A DNA stretch of 64,000 nt, taken from contig JAIVEN010000006.1 in NCBI GenBank assembly GCA_026686845.1, positions 37,556,501 to 37,620,500 on the forward strand. The letters run 5' to 3'. This DNA comes from Adenanthera pavonina. Taxonomy: Eukaryota; Streptophyta; Magnoliopsida; Fabales; Fabaceae. A program made the position numbers and the translations under genes. The notes under the pieces were generated by a model. It ran no database searches, had not been told where the DNA came from, and saw nothing but the letters and a program-made list of their open reading frames with translations. Positions 11,005 through 22,948 of the stretch are shown piece by piece (position 1 is the stretch's first letter; each line of letters starts with the position of its first letter).

Positions 11005-12045
11005 ACTCCACCTGGTGGGTTTATTGCTGCTTGGAAGGCTATGGATGCGATAACTGTAGCCACTAGACTCAAATTCCCCCTCATCTTTTCTATCCAATAA
11101 CCCTTTTGCCTAGACCAATTTCCCATGGCTTTTAAAGTCATGATCCACCCTTTCCTCTTTCGAGGTCTCTCCATTGTTTGTTCAAGTGATGGTTGTGGAT
11201 CGTTATTATCTATGTGTCTCTTTCCACCCACAATGCCTTCTTCATCAACATGAGTCGTATTTCAAGGGTTTTGAAATCTTCTGGGCTGCACTCTAAGACA
11301 TCATGGGCTGTAAAACAGGTCTCTTTCACCGATTTTGCTGCTTCTCTTATTTTAGGGATTGAAAGGAGGTAACTTACAGTCTAAACAATAAAACATATAT
11401 ATTAATAATATATTGATGTTCTGAAGGGTTGTGAAGCATTAAGTTATAAGAAGCATATTGAAACAAAAAAGCATAAAGGTACCTCAACTTGCTCCAACAT
11501 GATAGCCAAATGGAGAATGTGGTTCTTCTCATCCAAATCTTTGTAGTTTAGAAACTCATTGGTGACATCAACATCTAATTCCACCATAGCTTTTAGAGTC
11601 TGCAAATGGTTGTGTCTAATAACACACAAGTAGAAAATTTTTCTTCCTTTATCAAGAATCCTTAAAGACTCTGGTTTTGCTTTGATCAGTTCTCTTACGA
11701 CCTCTATTCTCCCTCTCATAGCTGCATAGTGCAGGGGAATTCTGCCTTCTTCATCAGGAAAAAAACAAGGATGGTCATGAACTTGAAGCAACTCCTTTAC
11801 AATCTCGATGTGTCCCTCTGCAGAAGCTAAGTGGTGGGCTGTACTTTGAGAAGAGTACTCAAGAGCAAGTCTGGGATTGTGGCTGAGAAGGGTCTTCGTG
11901 AATTCAAAATGGCCAAGCAGAGCTGATATGTGTAAAGGAGTTTCAGTGAAGGAAGTTTGTGAGATTTTGAAAACGATTAATGGGTGTTCATGGATCAATG
12001 AATTCAAAGTGGATACATTCCCTCTATATGATCTGCAGTTCTCAT

Positions 12046-13609
12046 CTTGATTGAGCTAGCTTCCTCTGTTACCTGATTGGAATGCATCATTTAATTATAC
12101 ACCATCTTGAATGATTCTGCAACGTTCAATAATGTATATACGTTTAGGAGTTTTTTAATGTTTCAATAAATTATTACAATCTTCGTTCGTGTATGTCTGC
12201 TTGATGTTTGAAGTTTGAAGATCAACCAGCTCGATCTTCTGCTTTCAAACGAGGCAAAATTATATATGGACATTTTCTTAATTATTTAGAGATAAGGCTG
12301 AATACATGAATGGTATATCATGGTGATGTTCAATACTTTTAACCAAAATCTTGACTTCTAGAGACCATAATATAAGATATAATCAAGTGCTAGCTTGGTA
12401 CGGGAAAGTGAAAAGGGGAAGTCAATTTTCTAAAAAAGTGAATTGATTGATATTGTTTGGTTTAAAAAAATTTAAAAATTTTCATAAAGTTGAGCTTAAC
12501 TCAGGATGTAACTTTCTATGCAAAATTCAATGAAGTTCTACTTGCCAAATATCTTATGAAGTTTTCCAAAAAAAATATAATTCCTTAATTAATTTTTTGA
12601 ATAGACAGGATATTTATATCTTTAAAATTAAAATATCATATATTTATTTAAAAAAATATATAAACTTCTCAAAAAATAGAAAATCAAGCAAGAGTTTATG
12701 TATTCACTTCCCAAGAAGTTAATTTCTCAGGTTGGAAGTTACTTCTCCAAATTTATAGCAAACGATCCCTATAGTAAACCATCTCTTTTGACCTGTGATG
12801 AAATTGCATTTAACAATTGTTTTAAAAACAGCTCTTATATTTTCTAACACACACGTGGATATATATATATATATATACTTCAATTATTTTTTGTCCATGA
12901 TATTAACATTTTACAAAATTTAACATTGTGGTTTTATTTAACATGACATTAAAAATAACTAAGTTGTATTAAATTTTAACATGAGATTTTATTTTATTAC
13001 AAATTATGCTGATTTGACTTGAAAATAATTAAATGATTTAATATTTTAAAAGGAGCACATATTATATAAATAAGCAACTTCATTAATGTATATTTTAAAA
13101 TATATAAACTAGCTAGTTTGGGAACAAAAACATTGAAGAGGATATGGTTTATTTGGTTCGACTTTGTTCCAAAATGTATTTCTGTTGTAATTTTTACGCT
13201 TCGAGCTTTGATTGATATGCTTCATTTTCATCCGAAAGATCTTTTTTTTTTTTGGGAAAAAAGATTCAACTAAATCTCCAAAATCAACAATATTAAGATA
13301 AAATCTTATGCAAAGACCACAGCAGAATAAATTAATGATCGATATGCTTCAATTTCATCAAGAAAGATTTTTCTTTTTTTGGGAAAAAAAGAAAGATTCA
13401 GCTAAATAATATTAATGGAGAAGCTACCAAATCAACCAGAACTCAAGCACAAAACAGTACAATTTGATAACAAAATCACAGTACATAACAGTGTCTAACA
13501 CAACTGCACAGTTACAGAACGTATATACAAGACATTCAATAACGATAATATAGGAAACAACCTTATTGCTTGTCACTGCTTGGAAAATGAAACCACATGC
13601 AAAACCACA
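12046..13609. other. AT-rich intergenic DNA
   Basis: No gene seen. There is a (TA)n tract near 12859-12877. A diverged direct repeat of about 70 bp is present: 'gatatgcttcattttcatc' at about 13215 and 'gatatgcttcaatttcatc' at about 13342, each followed by a T-run and 'gggaaaaaa'. The stretch after about 13430 resembles the 3' flank of the gene at 18993 (for example 'cacagtacataacagt'). Confidence 0.35.
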
Positions 13610-16600
13610 TCATATATTTCCGTTACGAGGCCTCCTTCCCCATCTTTTCACTAGCCAAAAGAAAAGGAGCAACATCATGAAGGCATCGACATTCACAAGA
13701 AATCTGACCAAACTCAGAAGTGATACTTAAAAAATTTTCATAGCTGAGCGAAAAAGCTCAACATCTGAAGTCACCATGGAGAGGCCCTGAAGATAGGTGA
13801 GTGATAAGAGTGTAAGAGTAGGCTCTGTTTGGTTCAACTGAAGAATTGGAGGAGAGGAGATTGAAAAGATTTTAAATAAAGGGATTGGAGAGAAAGGGAT
13901 TAGAAAGATTTTAAAATTTTCTTATTTAGTGAAATTGGAGGAGAGGGGATTGGAGAGATTTTAATGAAATCTTGTTTGGTTTAGGAGGGAATTAGAGAGG
14001 ATTGAGTTATAATTACTCAATTCCCTCCAAAAAAAAATCCAATGTGGGGTGTTTTAAAATGTGGATGGGGGAGGGGATTGAAAGGGATTAAATTCCCTCC
14101 AATCCCCTCCAAATTTTTAGTCAAACAAGGGGAGGGATTCAATTCCCTCTAATTCCCTCCCCTCTCTTTAAAAAAAACCTAAACCAAACAAAGCCTGAAA
14201 CACATGCCAAACGGTAACATCTGTATCACTGATTTATGATTTAGAGGAACTCCACTTACTACTAAGATTGAGGATGAACAAAAGAGATCCAATAAAACTG
14301 GTGGTATTCTACTTTAGGTTTTTGTGAAAGTAAGTTGGGAATTAATAGCCAATACTGCTTCTCCAGGGCATGCCGAGCTACCATCATCAATGTCTATGCA
14401 TTCTAAGGGTTGGGCATCTGAATCTATACCTTGTTGAACAAAACCACCAGGAGGATTAATTAGAGCCTGAAAGGTTATAGTTGAGATCATTGAACCCGCA
14501 AGACTCAAATTCCCTCTCATCTCTTCTAACCAATCAGACTTTTCATGCTGCAATATACGTGGCATAATCCCTAAAATCTTTCTCCAACCCTTGTCGCGAG
14601 TAATTGTTGATGGTGTTGGTTGAGGAGGACTTTCCCCATGTCTGCTTTCAGTTTCTCTGTTTCTGACTTCAGTAGTTGATGGTGGTATTGGCTCAATTCC
14701 TGCAATATCAATGCCAGCGATATCAACATGTGTCGTATTTCAAGGTATCGTGGGCTGTAAAACCTAACTCATTCTTCAACCTTGCGGCTTGCCTTTTTTC
14801 AGGTATTGAAAGCAGGTACTTTATGGTCTAATTGATTAAAAAAGTGAACATATTAGTCTATATGTGCAGGGTGGAGCAAAATGATTGGGTAAATTCTGAT
14901 TTTCAAATATTTTTCCTATATTTATTCGTCTTCAAATAAAATAGTCTTGGTAGTTACTTAGTAATATCAAAACTAATATACTTCCTCCAGTTTTAAATAT
15001 AAATCATTTAAAAAAAATTATAATAATTCAAAATATAAGTCATATTTTGATTATTAAATAATTTTTTTCATAAATACCTCTCATTAATTAGATAATGGAA
15101 GAGATTATTTAAAAGATTAAATTTATTATTAGAAAAGTACAGCATTTAACTAGACACAAATATAAAAACTAAATAAATTAAATTTGAGACAAATTAACAA
15201 GATTAGCATTTTTTTTAATTTTCATGAATAAGATAATTAAAAGTAACTTATGTGAACCACATACAACAGTTTATCCAAAACAAAATTAACAAGACAAAGA
15301 AAAGAACAATAAAGAAAACAGAGAACAATATCTATAAAACCACTCTGAGTCCTTTGATTTTCAGTTTACAAATTTAAGTTATAATAAAATAAAGTTTATA
15401 AAAAATGGAGTTTGAATAAAAGTAAATTTGTTATATTGTGATTTATGTTTGAATATTTTTTTTATTATAAAAATAAATTTGACAAAATGAATGTGAAACA
15501 AAAATATATTTGCAAACCCAAAAATTCTTCTTGAGCCTGTTAGCTAAACATTGATTTAGAAGTAAAAATAACCTTTTAAAATAAATCAAACACAAAGTTA
15601 GCCCAAAATATCTATTTGCAAACATAAGTTCACTTAACAAAATGATAAACCAAAGAGGTTTTAAAACCCCCAAACCTGGATGGTGGCCTTGAAGCCCACC
15701 TATGATGGCCTAGTCAGTATGAAGTTTGATTTCTTTTACAACAACAACTACAACTCATAAATTTTTTTTATTAAAAACACGTATTAATGTTCCTGAGAAT
15801 ATTAAATCATCATTCATTATGTTTTCCTAAAATAACAACAATAAAACTTTTTTACAATTTATCAACACGTTTGAAAAATCCTAGAGCAAAATACCTTTAG
15901 AAAAGAAAAAAAAAATTAACCGCTAGATCTTGTTCTGAAAATGACGCACGTAATTCAAGAAAAATTGAAAAAATGGATAGAAAAGAAAGCATAATATACG
16001 TACCTCAACTTGCCTGAACATGATAGCCAAATGGAGAATGGTATTTTCAGCGCCATCAATGCTAATGAAGTTTGGAAGCTCGCCAATATCGTCGAGCTCC
16101 ATTTCCACCAAGACTTTCAAAGTCTCCAAATGGTTGGACGCAACACATAAGTGAAAAACAGTATTCCCATTGTCAAGGAAACTCACAGAATTTGGCTTCG
16201 CTTTGATAAAACTCTCTCAATATCTCTACTCGCCCCCTCGTAGCTGCATAATGTAGAGGAATCCTTCCCTTTTCATCAGGAAACAAGCATGGCTCAGTAT
16301 TAGCTTTCAGCAATTCTTTCACGATGTCCACATGATCCTCTGCAGAGGCCAAATGGAGGGCTGTCCTTCAGGCTAGGAGTAGTCAATCACAAGGGCTAGT
16401 TCGGGTTTGTGAAAGAGAAGCTCCTTTGTGAAGTCAAAATATGGCCACACAAAGATGATATGTGTAAAGGAGTTTCAGCGAACTCAGTTAGTGAAATTCT
16501 ATTCAGGATTAGTGAGTTTTGTTGTATCTATGATTTCAAAGTTGATACATCCCCACTTTGTGATGCCTCAAAAAGAATGATCATTTGGTCACTCTCTCTT

Positions 16601-16616
16601 GATGCGAAGCTCTCAT
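13610..16616 (-). pseudogene. Ankyrin-PGG pseudogene disrupted by a MITE and frameshifts
   Basis: Exon 1 (16005-16616) starts MRASHQER but a CT-dinucleotide expansion shifts the frame. The correct frame then meets TAG (TLKS-stop, where the copy at the left window edge has TCG). The later ankyrin repeats (NTVFHLCVASNHLETL, TILHLAIMFRQVE) survive, with a second break near 16375. Exon 2 begins at 14827 (TIKYLLSIPEKRQAARLK) and has a deletion of about 40 bp in the HDILEHSPK segment. It recovers WLEEMRGNLS, NPPGGFVQQG and SACPGEAV at 14340-14560. The membrane part is frameshifted and split by a 375 bp MITE at 13821-14195. The last recognisable residues and TGA are at 13610. Confidence 0.72.
13821..14195. 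mobile_element. Tourist/PIF-like MITE inside the PGG exon
   Basis: The 375 bp element has terminal inverted repeats GGCTCTGTTTGGTT and AACCAAACAAAGCC. The flanking gene sequence resumes at once on both sides: '...gataagagtgtaagagta' before and 'tgaaacacatgcc' after. Sister exons read 'gagtgatacacatgcc' without interruption. The right flank TGA fits a TNA target duplication; the left appears reduced to TA. The element is rich in purine runs such as 'ggaggagagg' and has no coding capacity. Confidence 0.78.
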
Positions 16617-17289
16617 ATATTGATCTTGCTTGAATGGGATAGTGCTTAAAAAGAACAAAGGGTAGGGGACCCGTTTTATAGATGGCTCAGGATCGTGAAA
16701 ACATTACGTTGTTTTAATACGAGTAAAAGATTTTTTGTACTATATTACTATATTACTACCCCAATTACGACGAGTTCGTTCCTATATTACTACTACCCCC
16801 CAATTTTGTTTGCATAATTCTAGAAAAGTTATTTTAATACGAGTAAAAGATTTTTTGTACAGTAAAATCTGGAAATAATTTTCAAATTATTTTTAATACA
16901 AAAGTTATTCCAAATCGTAGAAGATGATCCGAGAAAGGTAAAAAAAAAATTCAGAGGCAAGTAGGAACGAGAAACTTTATTTGTATGTAAATCTATAGCG
17001 AAATTTATCTCAAAAAAATAAAGTAAAAAGAACACCATATAAAGAATTTATTTGCTCCATATTATCAAACAACAAAAGCTGAAGTTTTTACAATTATTGA
17101 ACAATCCACTCAAGCTTCGATACCATTTGAAAAAATATAAAGGGACCTTTCCAGTGAATTGCTCTATACTATATATGACGTGTATAAATAATAAACAATA
17201 TAGAAAATAGTTGGTGCAGCCGAAGTTTCCCAGGAAGCATGGATAGAGCGGACTAGTTAGAAAAGGAAGGGGAAACTGTAGGAGAGTAA
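16617..17289. other. Intergenic DNA with a 120-bp-spaced direct repeat
   Basis: No gene. A segment of about 27 bp containing 'acgagtaaaagattttttg' occurs at about 16714-16740 and again at about 16834-16860. The 69-codon minus frame between 16829 and 17038 is low-complexity. Confidence 0.4.
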
Positions 17290-17666
17290 GGGCCTATTTG
17301 ATTCATGGTTTTAGAATGATTTTTATATTTTTGAAAATAGAAAAATAAAAATACTTGTTTAATAAACTTATTTTTTATAAATTATTCTAAAAAATAGAAA
17401 AATAAAAAAACAGAAAATTCAGAACACCTTTAAAGCGTTATACAGTTTTTGTTTTAGAAAACACAAGAAAAGATGAAAAATATCCACCTCATTAATGACA
17501 AAATTATAAATTTTAAATAATTTATTTAATACATACTAGTTATGAATTTGATAATAATTATTCAAATAGATATTTTTATTTTCTTGTTTTCAAAACTTGT
17601 TTTGTAAAATAATTTTTTAAAACTATTTTAAAAATAATAAAATAGAAAACATTGTCAAATAGTTCA
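17290..17666. mobile_element. Tourist-like MITE with TAA target duplication
   Basis: The left end GGGCCTATTTGATTC follows TAA (17287-17289). The right end GTCAAATAGTTCA precedes TAA (17667-17669). The inverted repeat is imperfect at the outermost bases. The interior is AT-rich and non-coding. It resembles the other GGGCC-ended elements here at 20197 and 32535. Confidence 0.55.
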
Positions 17667-17669
17667 TAA

Positions 17670-18992
17670 ACTACTCTCTTTGTCTGTGACATACGATAGA
17701 GGTACCATACTTTATTATGCATATAGTTAGGTTTTCTTCTTAAAAAAATTTTTAAAATGGCTTTTTTTTTTTGGGCCTGATTTAAAATGGCTTAAGACTT
17801 TATAAAAAAACTCAATTGTCAATTTATCTTCTTAGATATCTTCATATTCATATTGATATTAAAATACTTATTTAAAACTTAATTTTTATATTTTTTTATA
17901 TTAATTTTCTAAATATATATATAATATTTCATAATTCAATACCCATATTTATATATGTGTATCATATATTCCAATTCCAATAGTATATTTAGGGATATCA
18001 ACATGGGTCAAGCTGGCCCATAAAAGATTAGCTTATCATGGGCCAAGCCCAATGTGAACAGGACCTAACAAGTCCATGTTAAAGCGGGCCTCAATTTTGG
18101 AAACCTAGCCCATCCTCAACGGGCTCGTGGGTCAGCCCAGGTGTTTCTACTTTTCTAATTTCAATTCTTTTCACATGAAATTTAGTTAAAGAGCGGCCTA
18201 AATGAGTCCAATATATATGGGCTAAATGAGTCCAATAATATGTATATATATTATGCGTCAGTTGTAACCCATCAAAGCCCAATTCAACGTTAAACACTAA
18301 ATAGAGTTAAATTTATGTTGTATGAAAGTCAGCTCCTGGAAAAAGCCCAAGCCCAATTCTGTTTCCGTCAATGCATTGACGATCTCGGTCTTGAAAAGTA
18401 TTAAAAGTTTGTTGGGTACTAGTTTATTTTATCTTGTCGGAAAAAAAGGTTGATTATTTTAAAATTGGTTGGGAAAAAAAAAAACCTAATCTCAGTTGAC
18501 ACGCGAATCAGGATAAAAGCCATCTCAAGGTACGTAACAAGGAAAAAAAAAAGTGAGTTGAATGACGTGTTAATTTACTTTTCATAATTTTTGGTTTTTT
18601 GCTTGTTGAAAAAGAGATAATTAAATAAACTATAAATTTTGTCGATTTAAATAATGTTTTTACATTTGAAAAAAGATTTTTCTTCTAAACCAAAATAATA
18701 ATGACGCACACCATTGGTGATTTATCGACTCATCTAAATAATACCTTCAAAAGAAAAATTTACCACTAAGTCTTGTTATGAAAATAATGCATTCAATTGA
18801 AAGGCAAACAGAAAAAAAAAAATCAGGAGAACTCATGCACACAACAGCACAACAATTTGATAACGAAATCACGGTACATAACAGTATCTAACACAACTCC
18901 ACAATTACAGAACATGCAAGACATTTAATAACGATAAACTAGGAAACAACCTTATTGCTTGTCACCACTTGGAAAATGAAAACACATCCACT
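17670..18992. other. 3' flank of the intact gene at 18993, duplicated at 37.0-37.6 kb
   Basis: No gene seen. Bases 18240-18750 are collinear with about 37025-37590 ('tgtaacccatcaaagccca', 'aacctaatctcagttgaca', 'ggtgatttatcg'), the 3' flank of the pseudogene at 37989. The stretch 18003-18140 is a more GC-rich patch with repeated 'gggcc'/'ggccc' words and no recognised identity. Confidence 0.5.
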
Positions 18993-21860
18993 TCATGTAT
19001 TTCCATCACCAGGCCTTGGACGAGATACCAGACGTTTGTACTTCTTCCCCGATTTTTTCGCTAGCCAAAAGAGAAAGCGCAATGTGCTGAACACAGCAAC
19101 AATCCCAAGACATCCGACCCAACTCCAAAATAGTGATACTTCAAATATTTTCCTAGCTGAGCGAAAAAGATCACCATCTGGAGTCACCATGTAGAGGCCT
19201 TCAAGATAGCTGAGTGATAAGAATGTGAGAGTAATGCACATTCCAATTGACAGCACCCATATCACTGCTTTATGCTTTAGAGGAACTCCACTTACGACAA
19301 GGAGGATGACACAAAGCGATCCAATAAAACTGATGGTATTGTACTTTAGGTAGGGGTGAAAATAATGTGGGAATTTAATAGCCGATACTGCTTCTCCAGG
19401 GCATGCCGAACTACCATCATCAAGGTCTATGCATTCTAAGGGTTGGGCATCTGAATATATACCTTGTTGAATAAAACCACCAGGAGGGTCAATTAGAGCT
19501 TGAAAGGTTATAGTTGAGATCATTGCAGCCACAAGACTGAAATTCCCTCTCATCTCTTCTAACCAATCAGTCTTTTTATATTTTAATGTACGTGCCAGAA
19601 TGCCTAAAATCTTTCTCCAACCATTCTCCTGATCAGTAGTTGGTGGTGGTATTGGCTCAATTCCATCAGCATCAAGGCCAGCGTTTATCAACATGTGTCG
19701 TATGTCAAGGGCCTTGAAGACTTTCCGACTACGCTTTAAGATATCGTGGGCTGTAAAACCATACTTGTCCTTCGACCTTGCTATTTGCGTTATTTTAGGT
19801 TCTGAAAGCAGGTACTTTATGGTCTAATTGATTAAATAGTGATCAACATGTTAGTCTATTGTGCAGGGTGGAACTCAAGCCACATGATTGAGTAAACTGT
19901 GATTTTCAAATACTGTTTTCTATATTTTTTTCATCTTATAATGAAATGAGATCTTGTAATTATGAGTGCCAGAACTAATTGTATATATATTTATTTATTT
20001 ATTTTTGTGCTTAATATACTTACAATAACAACAAGCTGAAAAACAGTAAACCAAAACAAGCAAGACCAAAGAAAAGAACAACAAAGAACGGCATAACTAC
20101 TCCATCATCAACTCTCCGTTCCCTTTAAGAACACCCCGAGCATCAGGAGCAATGATCCTTGCCAGAGGGCATGATGGCCTTGATGCCCACCTATAAGGGC
20201 CTGTTTGTTTCCACTACTGATAATCTGTTTGAAGGTAAAAACCAAGTTTGACATTTTTATTTGTGTTTGGATGTAAAAAAGGCAGTACGTTGTGGCAGTG
20301 TTTTTAGCTGAAAACGGAGTTGAAGGAGAAGCAGTCCGGATGCTGCTTTTCCATTCTGCTTTCTTATTTTTGTCTGTATTTATTTTGAAGTCAGATAAAA
20401 ATATACCAATAAAGATGAGAAAAAATAAAAAAATTAGGAAAATAAAATTTCCATAGAATTTTTCTTATCTATTAACCAAAATGTCCCTTCAAAATTTTAA
20501 TTTTTATAGATCATGACATGCAAGAAAATATTATATGAGATATATTATATTCTCAATTAAATAAATGTAAATTAAATTTTAGTCTAAGTAAATTAAATTA
20601 ACCATGAGATAGAGTTTAAGCTCAATTTAGAGAAAAATTGTGAGTTTTATCAAAACCAATTTTCAAATAAATCATCCAAACATAAATACGTTAGTCCAAA
20701 ACCAATTTTTATCATAACTACGTTACAAAACCAATTCTACTTAAACTCATTTTTAACTAACTGAAATCCAAATTGGCCCTAAAGCTCCAACGTTAACCCC
20801 GTTTATGGACTAATTATACCAGTCCCCGCATTTTGATAATTAATAATTATTAATAATTAATTCAAATAATGATTAATTAATTAATAATTTAATAAATATT
20901 TAATGAAATATTATTTTAATAACAATTTATTACATCGTAAATTAAAAACGTAATGTTTCTGAGGATATGAAATCATCAGTCATTATGTTTTCCTAATATG
21001 ACAATAATAGAACTCTTTTACGTACGGTTTATTGACTCAGCTAAAAAAATAAAAAAAGGACAAATGATCCCTTTAAAAGAAATTAAAAATTGATCACTAT
21101 TTCTTGTTCTGAAAATAATGCTTTTAATTGAAAAAGAAAAAAGAAAAGAAAACTGAATTGGAGAGAAAAGAAAGTAGAATGTACGTACCTCAACTTGATT
21201 CAACTCCACAGCTGAATGGAGAACAGTGTTCCCGCAGTTATCAATGGCAGTGGAGTTGAGAAGCTCTCTATCAAATTCACGCCCCAATTCCACTAAAACT
21301 TTCAACGTTTCCAATTGGTTGTACAAAACACATAAGTGAAAAGCATTATTATTCTCGTTGTCACGATACTTGAGAGAATCTGGCTCCGCTCTGATTAACA
21401 TTTGCACAACCTCTTTTCGGCCCCTCATGGCTGCATAGTGCAGAGGAATTCTCTTCTCTTCGTCAGCAAACAAACATGGTTGTTTGTTAGCATTTACCAA
21501 CTCCTCCACGATGCGGATGTAAACTTGTGCAGAAGCCAAGTGGAGTGCTGTCCTTTGGTTGTAGTCACGCTCAAGGGCTAGTTGGGATCCGGATCTGTGA
21601 CTGAGAAGCTTTTGTGTGAATTCAAAATGGCCAAGTGAGGATGAGATGTGTAAAGGAGTTTGAGCGAAGGGAGCCAGTGAAAGTTTGTACAGGATTTGTG
21701 ACTTTTTGCCTATTAGTGATTCCAAAACTGATACATCCCCACGTTCTGATGCCTCATAAAGTTTTGATATTTGGTCACGTTCTTCATGAGAAGCTGTCAT
21801 TTCGATGTTGCCTGAATGGGATAATGCACTACTGGAGTTTTGAGCACCTGCTGCCTCCAT
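18993..21860 (-). CDS. Ankyrin-repeat/PGG-domain membrane protein (intact copy 1)
   Basis: Two exons, 21189-21860 and 18993-19823, join in phase (LNQVE|TIKYLL) to about 500 aa. The start chosen is MEAAGAQNSS, shared with the gene at 55777; an in-frame ATG at 21971 would add 37 residues. Exon 1 has about five ankyrin repeats: TPLHISSSLGHFEF, TALHLASAQVYIRI, PLHYAAMRGRKEV, AFHLCVLYNQLETL and GNTVLHSA. Exon 2 has a short cytosolic linker, WLEEMRGNFSLV, DPPGGFIQQG (the PGG signature with D for N), an acidic C-x(n)-C loop ending SACPGEAV, and three further membrane helices before a basic tail. Proteins of this type (ACD6, ITN1, BDA1) act at plant membranes in defence or salt signalling; the specific role is inferred. 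The intron holds a Tourist-like element at 20197-20779. Confidence 0.85.
20197..20779. mobile_element. Tourist/PIF-like element in the intron of the 18993-21860 gene
   Basis: A 583 bp element flanked by TAA on both sides (20194-20196, 20780-20782). Ends are GGGCCTGTTTG and its inverted partner, read on the other strand as GGGCCAATTTGG. The paralogous intron of the gene at 52758 reads 'cctataaagctccaacccc' with no insert at about 54436-54455, giving a natural empty site. A relative in inverted orientation lies at 32535-33116; both share 'aaccaattttcaaataa'-type interior sequence. No transposase frame. Confidence 0.85.
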
Positions 21861-22400
21861 CACTGAAGCACTGAATATCAATGGAGCCAACCTTTCTCCC
21901 TCCTCAAACGCACCGTCTGGGACTAATCTCATGCCATCAAAAGAAAAGGTGAAAAGATCAGTGTCTATCATGCCGTTTTTCAGTTTCAGTTTCGGATCTT
22001 ACAAGAGATTTAACTTTAGTTTCCCCAAAAAAATCCGAAAAAGAAACCCGAACAACCAGTCAAACCAATTATAGTCTAAGGAGAAACAGACACTTCCAAG
22101 TTTGTGTGAGAGTTCAACGAAGAAAAATGGCGTCTCCGAATCAGGTTTCAAAACCAAGTGAAAAGAAATAGTCTTTCTTTTGAAAGAGGAATGAAACATA
22201 TCATATGGTACGTTTCAGATCCGAGGAAATTTAACTCTAGTTTCCAAAAACTAAATCGCAGAGAAAAAAATCTGAAAAAGAAACCCGAACAACGATTAAC
22301 CAACCTAGCAAAATGAGAGGACGAAGCAATGGCGGGTCAATAGCACAGAGTGACAACGGTAGCCTGAGGAGAAACGGACTTTCCAAATGAGTGTATAATT
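21861..22400 (-). promoter_or_regulatory. 5' flank of the intact gene, with a two-unit tandem duplication
   Basis: Holds the array's conserved upstream module ('ctcaaacgcaccgtctggga' at 21903-21922). It is followed by two related units: 21985-22198 and 22205-22400. Each runs from 'tttcag(t/a)tc' through 'tttaactctagtttcc'-like sequence, 'gaaaaagaaacccgaacaac' and 'ctgaggagaaac' to 'ttcca'. The same two-unit order is present upstream of the pseudogene at 37989-39526; the gene at 52758-55777 keeps one unit. Promoter or 5'UTR function is inferred from position. Confidence 0.45.
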
Positions 22401-22948
22401 GTTTAGCACACTCAGGTGCATGTATATATGGATTGGAATCTTCTCTATTCTCTCTACATACTTCTTTTCATATGCAATTTCATTCTTTTATTTTGATTTG
22501 AATGGTAGAGATAATTAATTGTTATTTTGAGCAAAATATATTATTTATTTTAATAATGATTATAAATTAACATTGTAAATTATTTTTAAGAAAATTCTAC
22601 TCATAATAATGAATACAAACTAGTAAATCAAATATATTATCTATTTATAAATTTTTTTTTCAAACATTCAATTTCAATCAATGAAGGAGATTAAGTATAA
22701 AGAAATGGAGGGGATTCAAATCCTTATAATATATAGTTATTTTGGTTGGCATGTGTGTATTTATATTAGGGTTTTTTATTTTTAATATTTATCCTACATA
22801 TTATTTTAAAAAAATAACTTTATTTTTTACATATTAGTATAAATATTTATTTTTTTGAAAAAATAAACAAATTTGTAGATAATTTGAACAATAGGTCATT
22901 TTTTATAAATAAATATATATATATGAGATATAAAAATCTAAAAAATTA
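22401..22948. other. AT-rich intergenic DNA
   Basis: No gene. Bases about 22440-22720 match 25470-25760 ('cttttcatatgcaatttca' and 'cttttcatatataatttta', then 'tttgatttgaatggtaga'). The far upstream flanks of the two copies are therefore also duplicated. Confidence 0.45.

Larger units (their letters stand above)
8732..12045 (-). pseudogene. Ankyrin-PGG pseudogene split by a 1.8 kb insertion in its membrane exon
   Basis: Exon 1 (11483 to about 12045) holds the ankyrin repeats (TPLHISALLGHFEF, HHLASAEGHIEI, PLHYAAMRGRIEV) but its 5' end is damaged: from the ATG at 12043-12045 the frame stops after 13 codons, and the conserved reading RGNVSTLNSLI is in another frame. Exon 2 begins at about 11382 (TVSYLLSIPKIREAAKS) and frameshifts near 11230. 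It then reaches EKMRGNLS and NPPGGV at 11000-11090. The remaining part of the PGG domain lies far away at 8732-9230: GISSNSSQSDD, CPGQ, a further frameshift, then three membrane segments (SISFIASLSLTLLLV and following). About 1.77 kb of unrelated DNA separates the two halves. Not a functional gene as read. Confidence 0.7.

Noticed and set aside
21635..21874. Plus-strand frames of 79 and 95 codons (21635-21874, 55552-55839) conserved between copies
   Set aside because: They are exact antisense shadows of exon 1; their conservation follows from the ankyrin coding strand.
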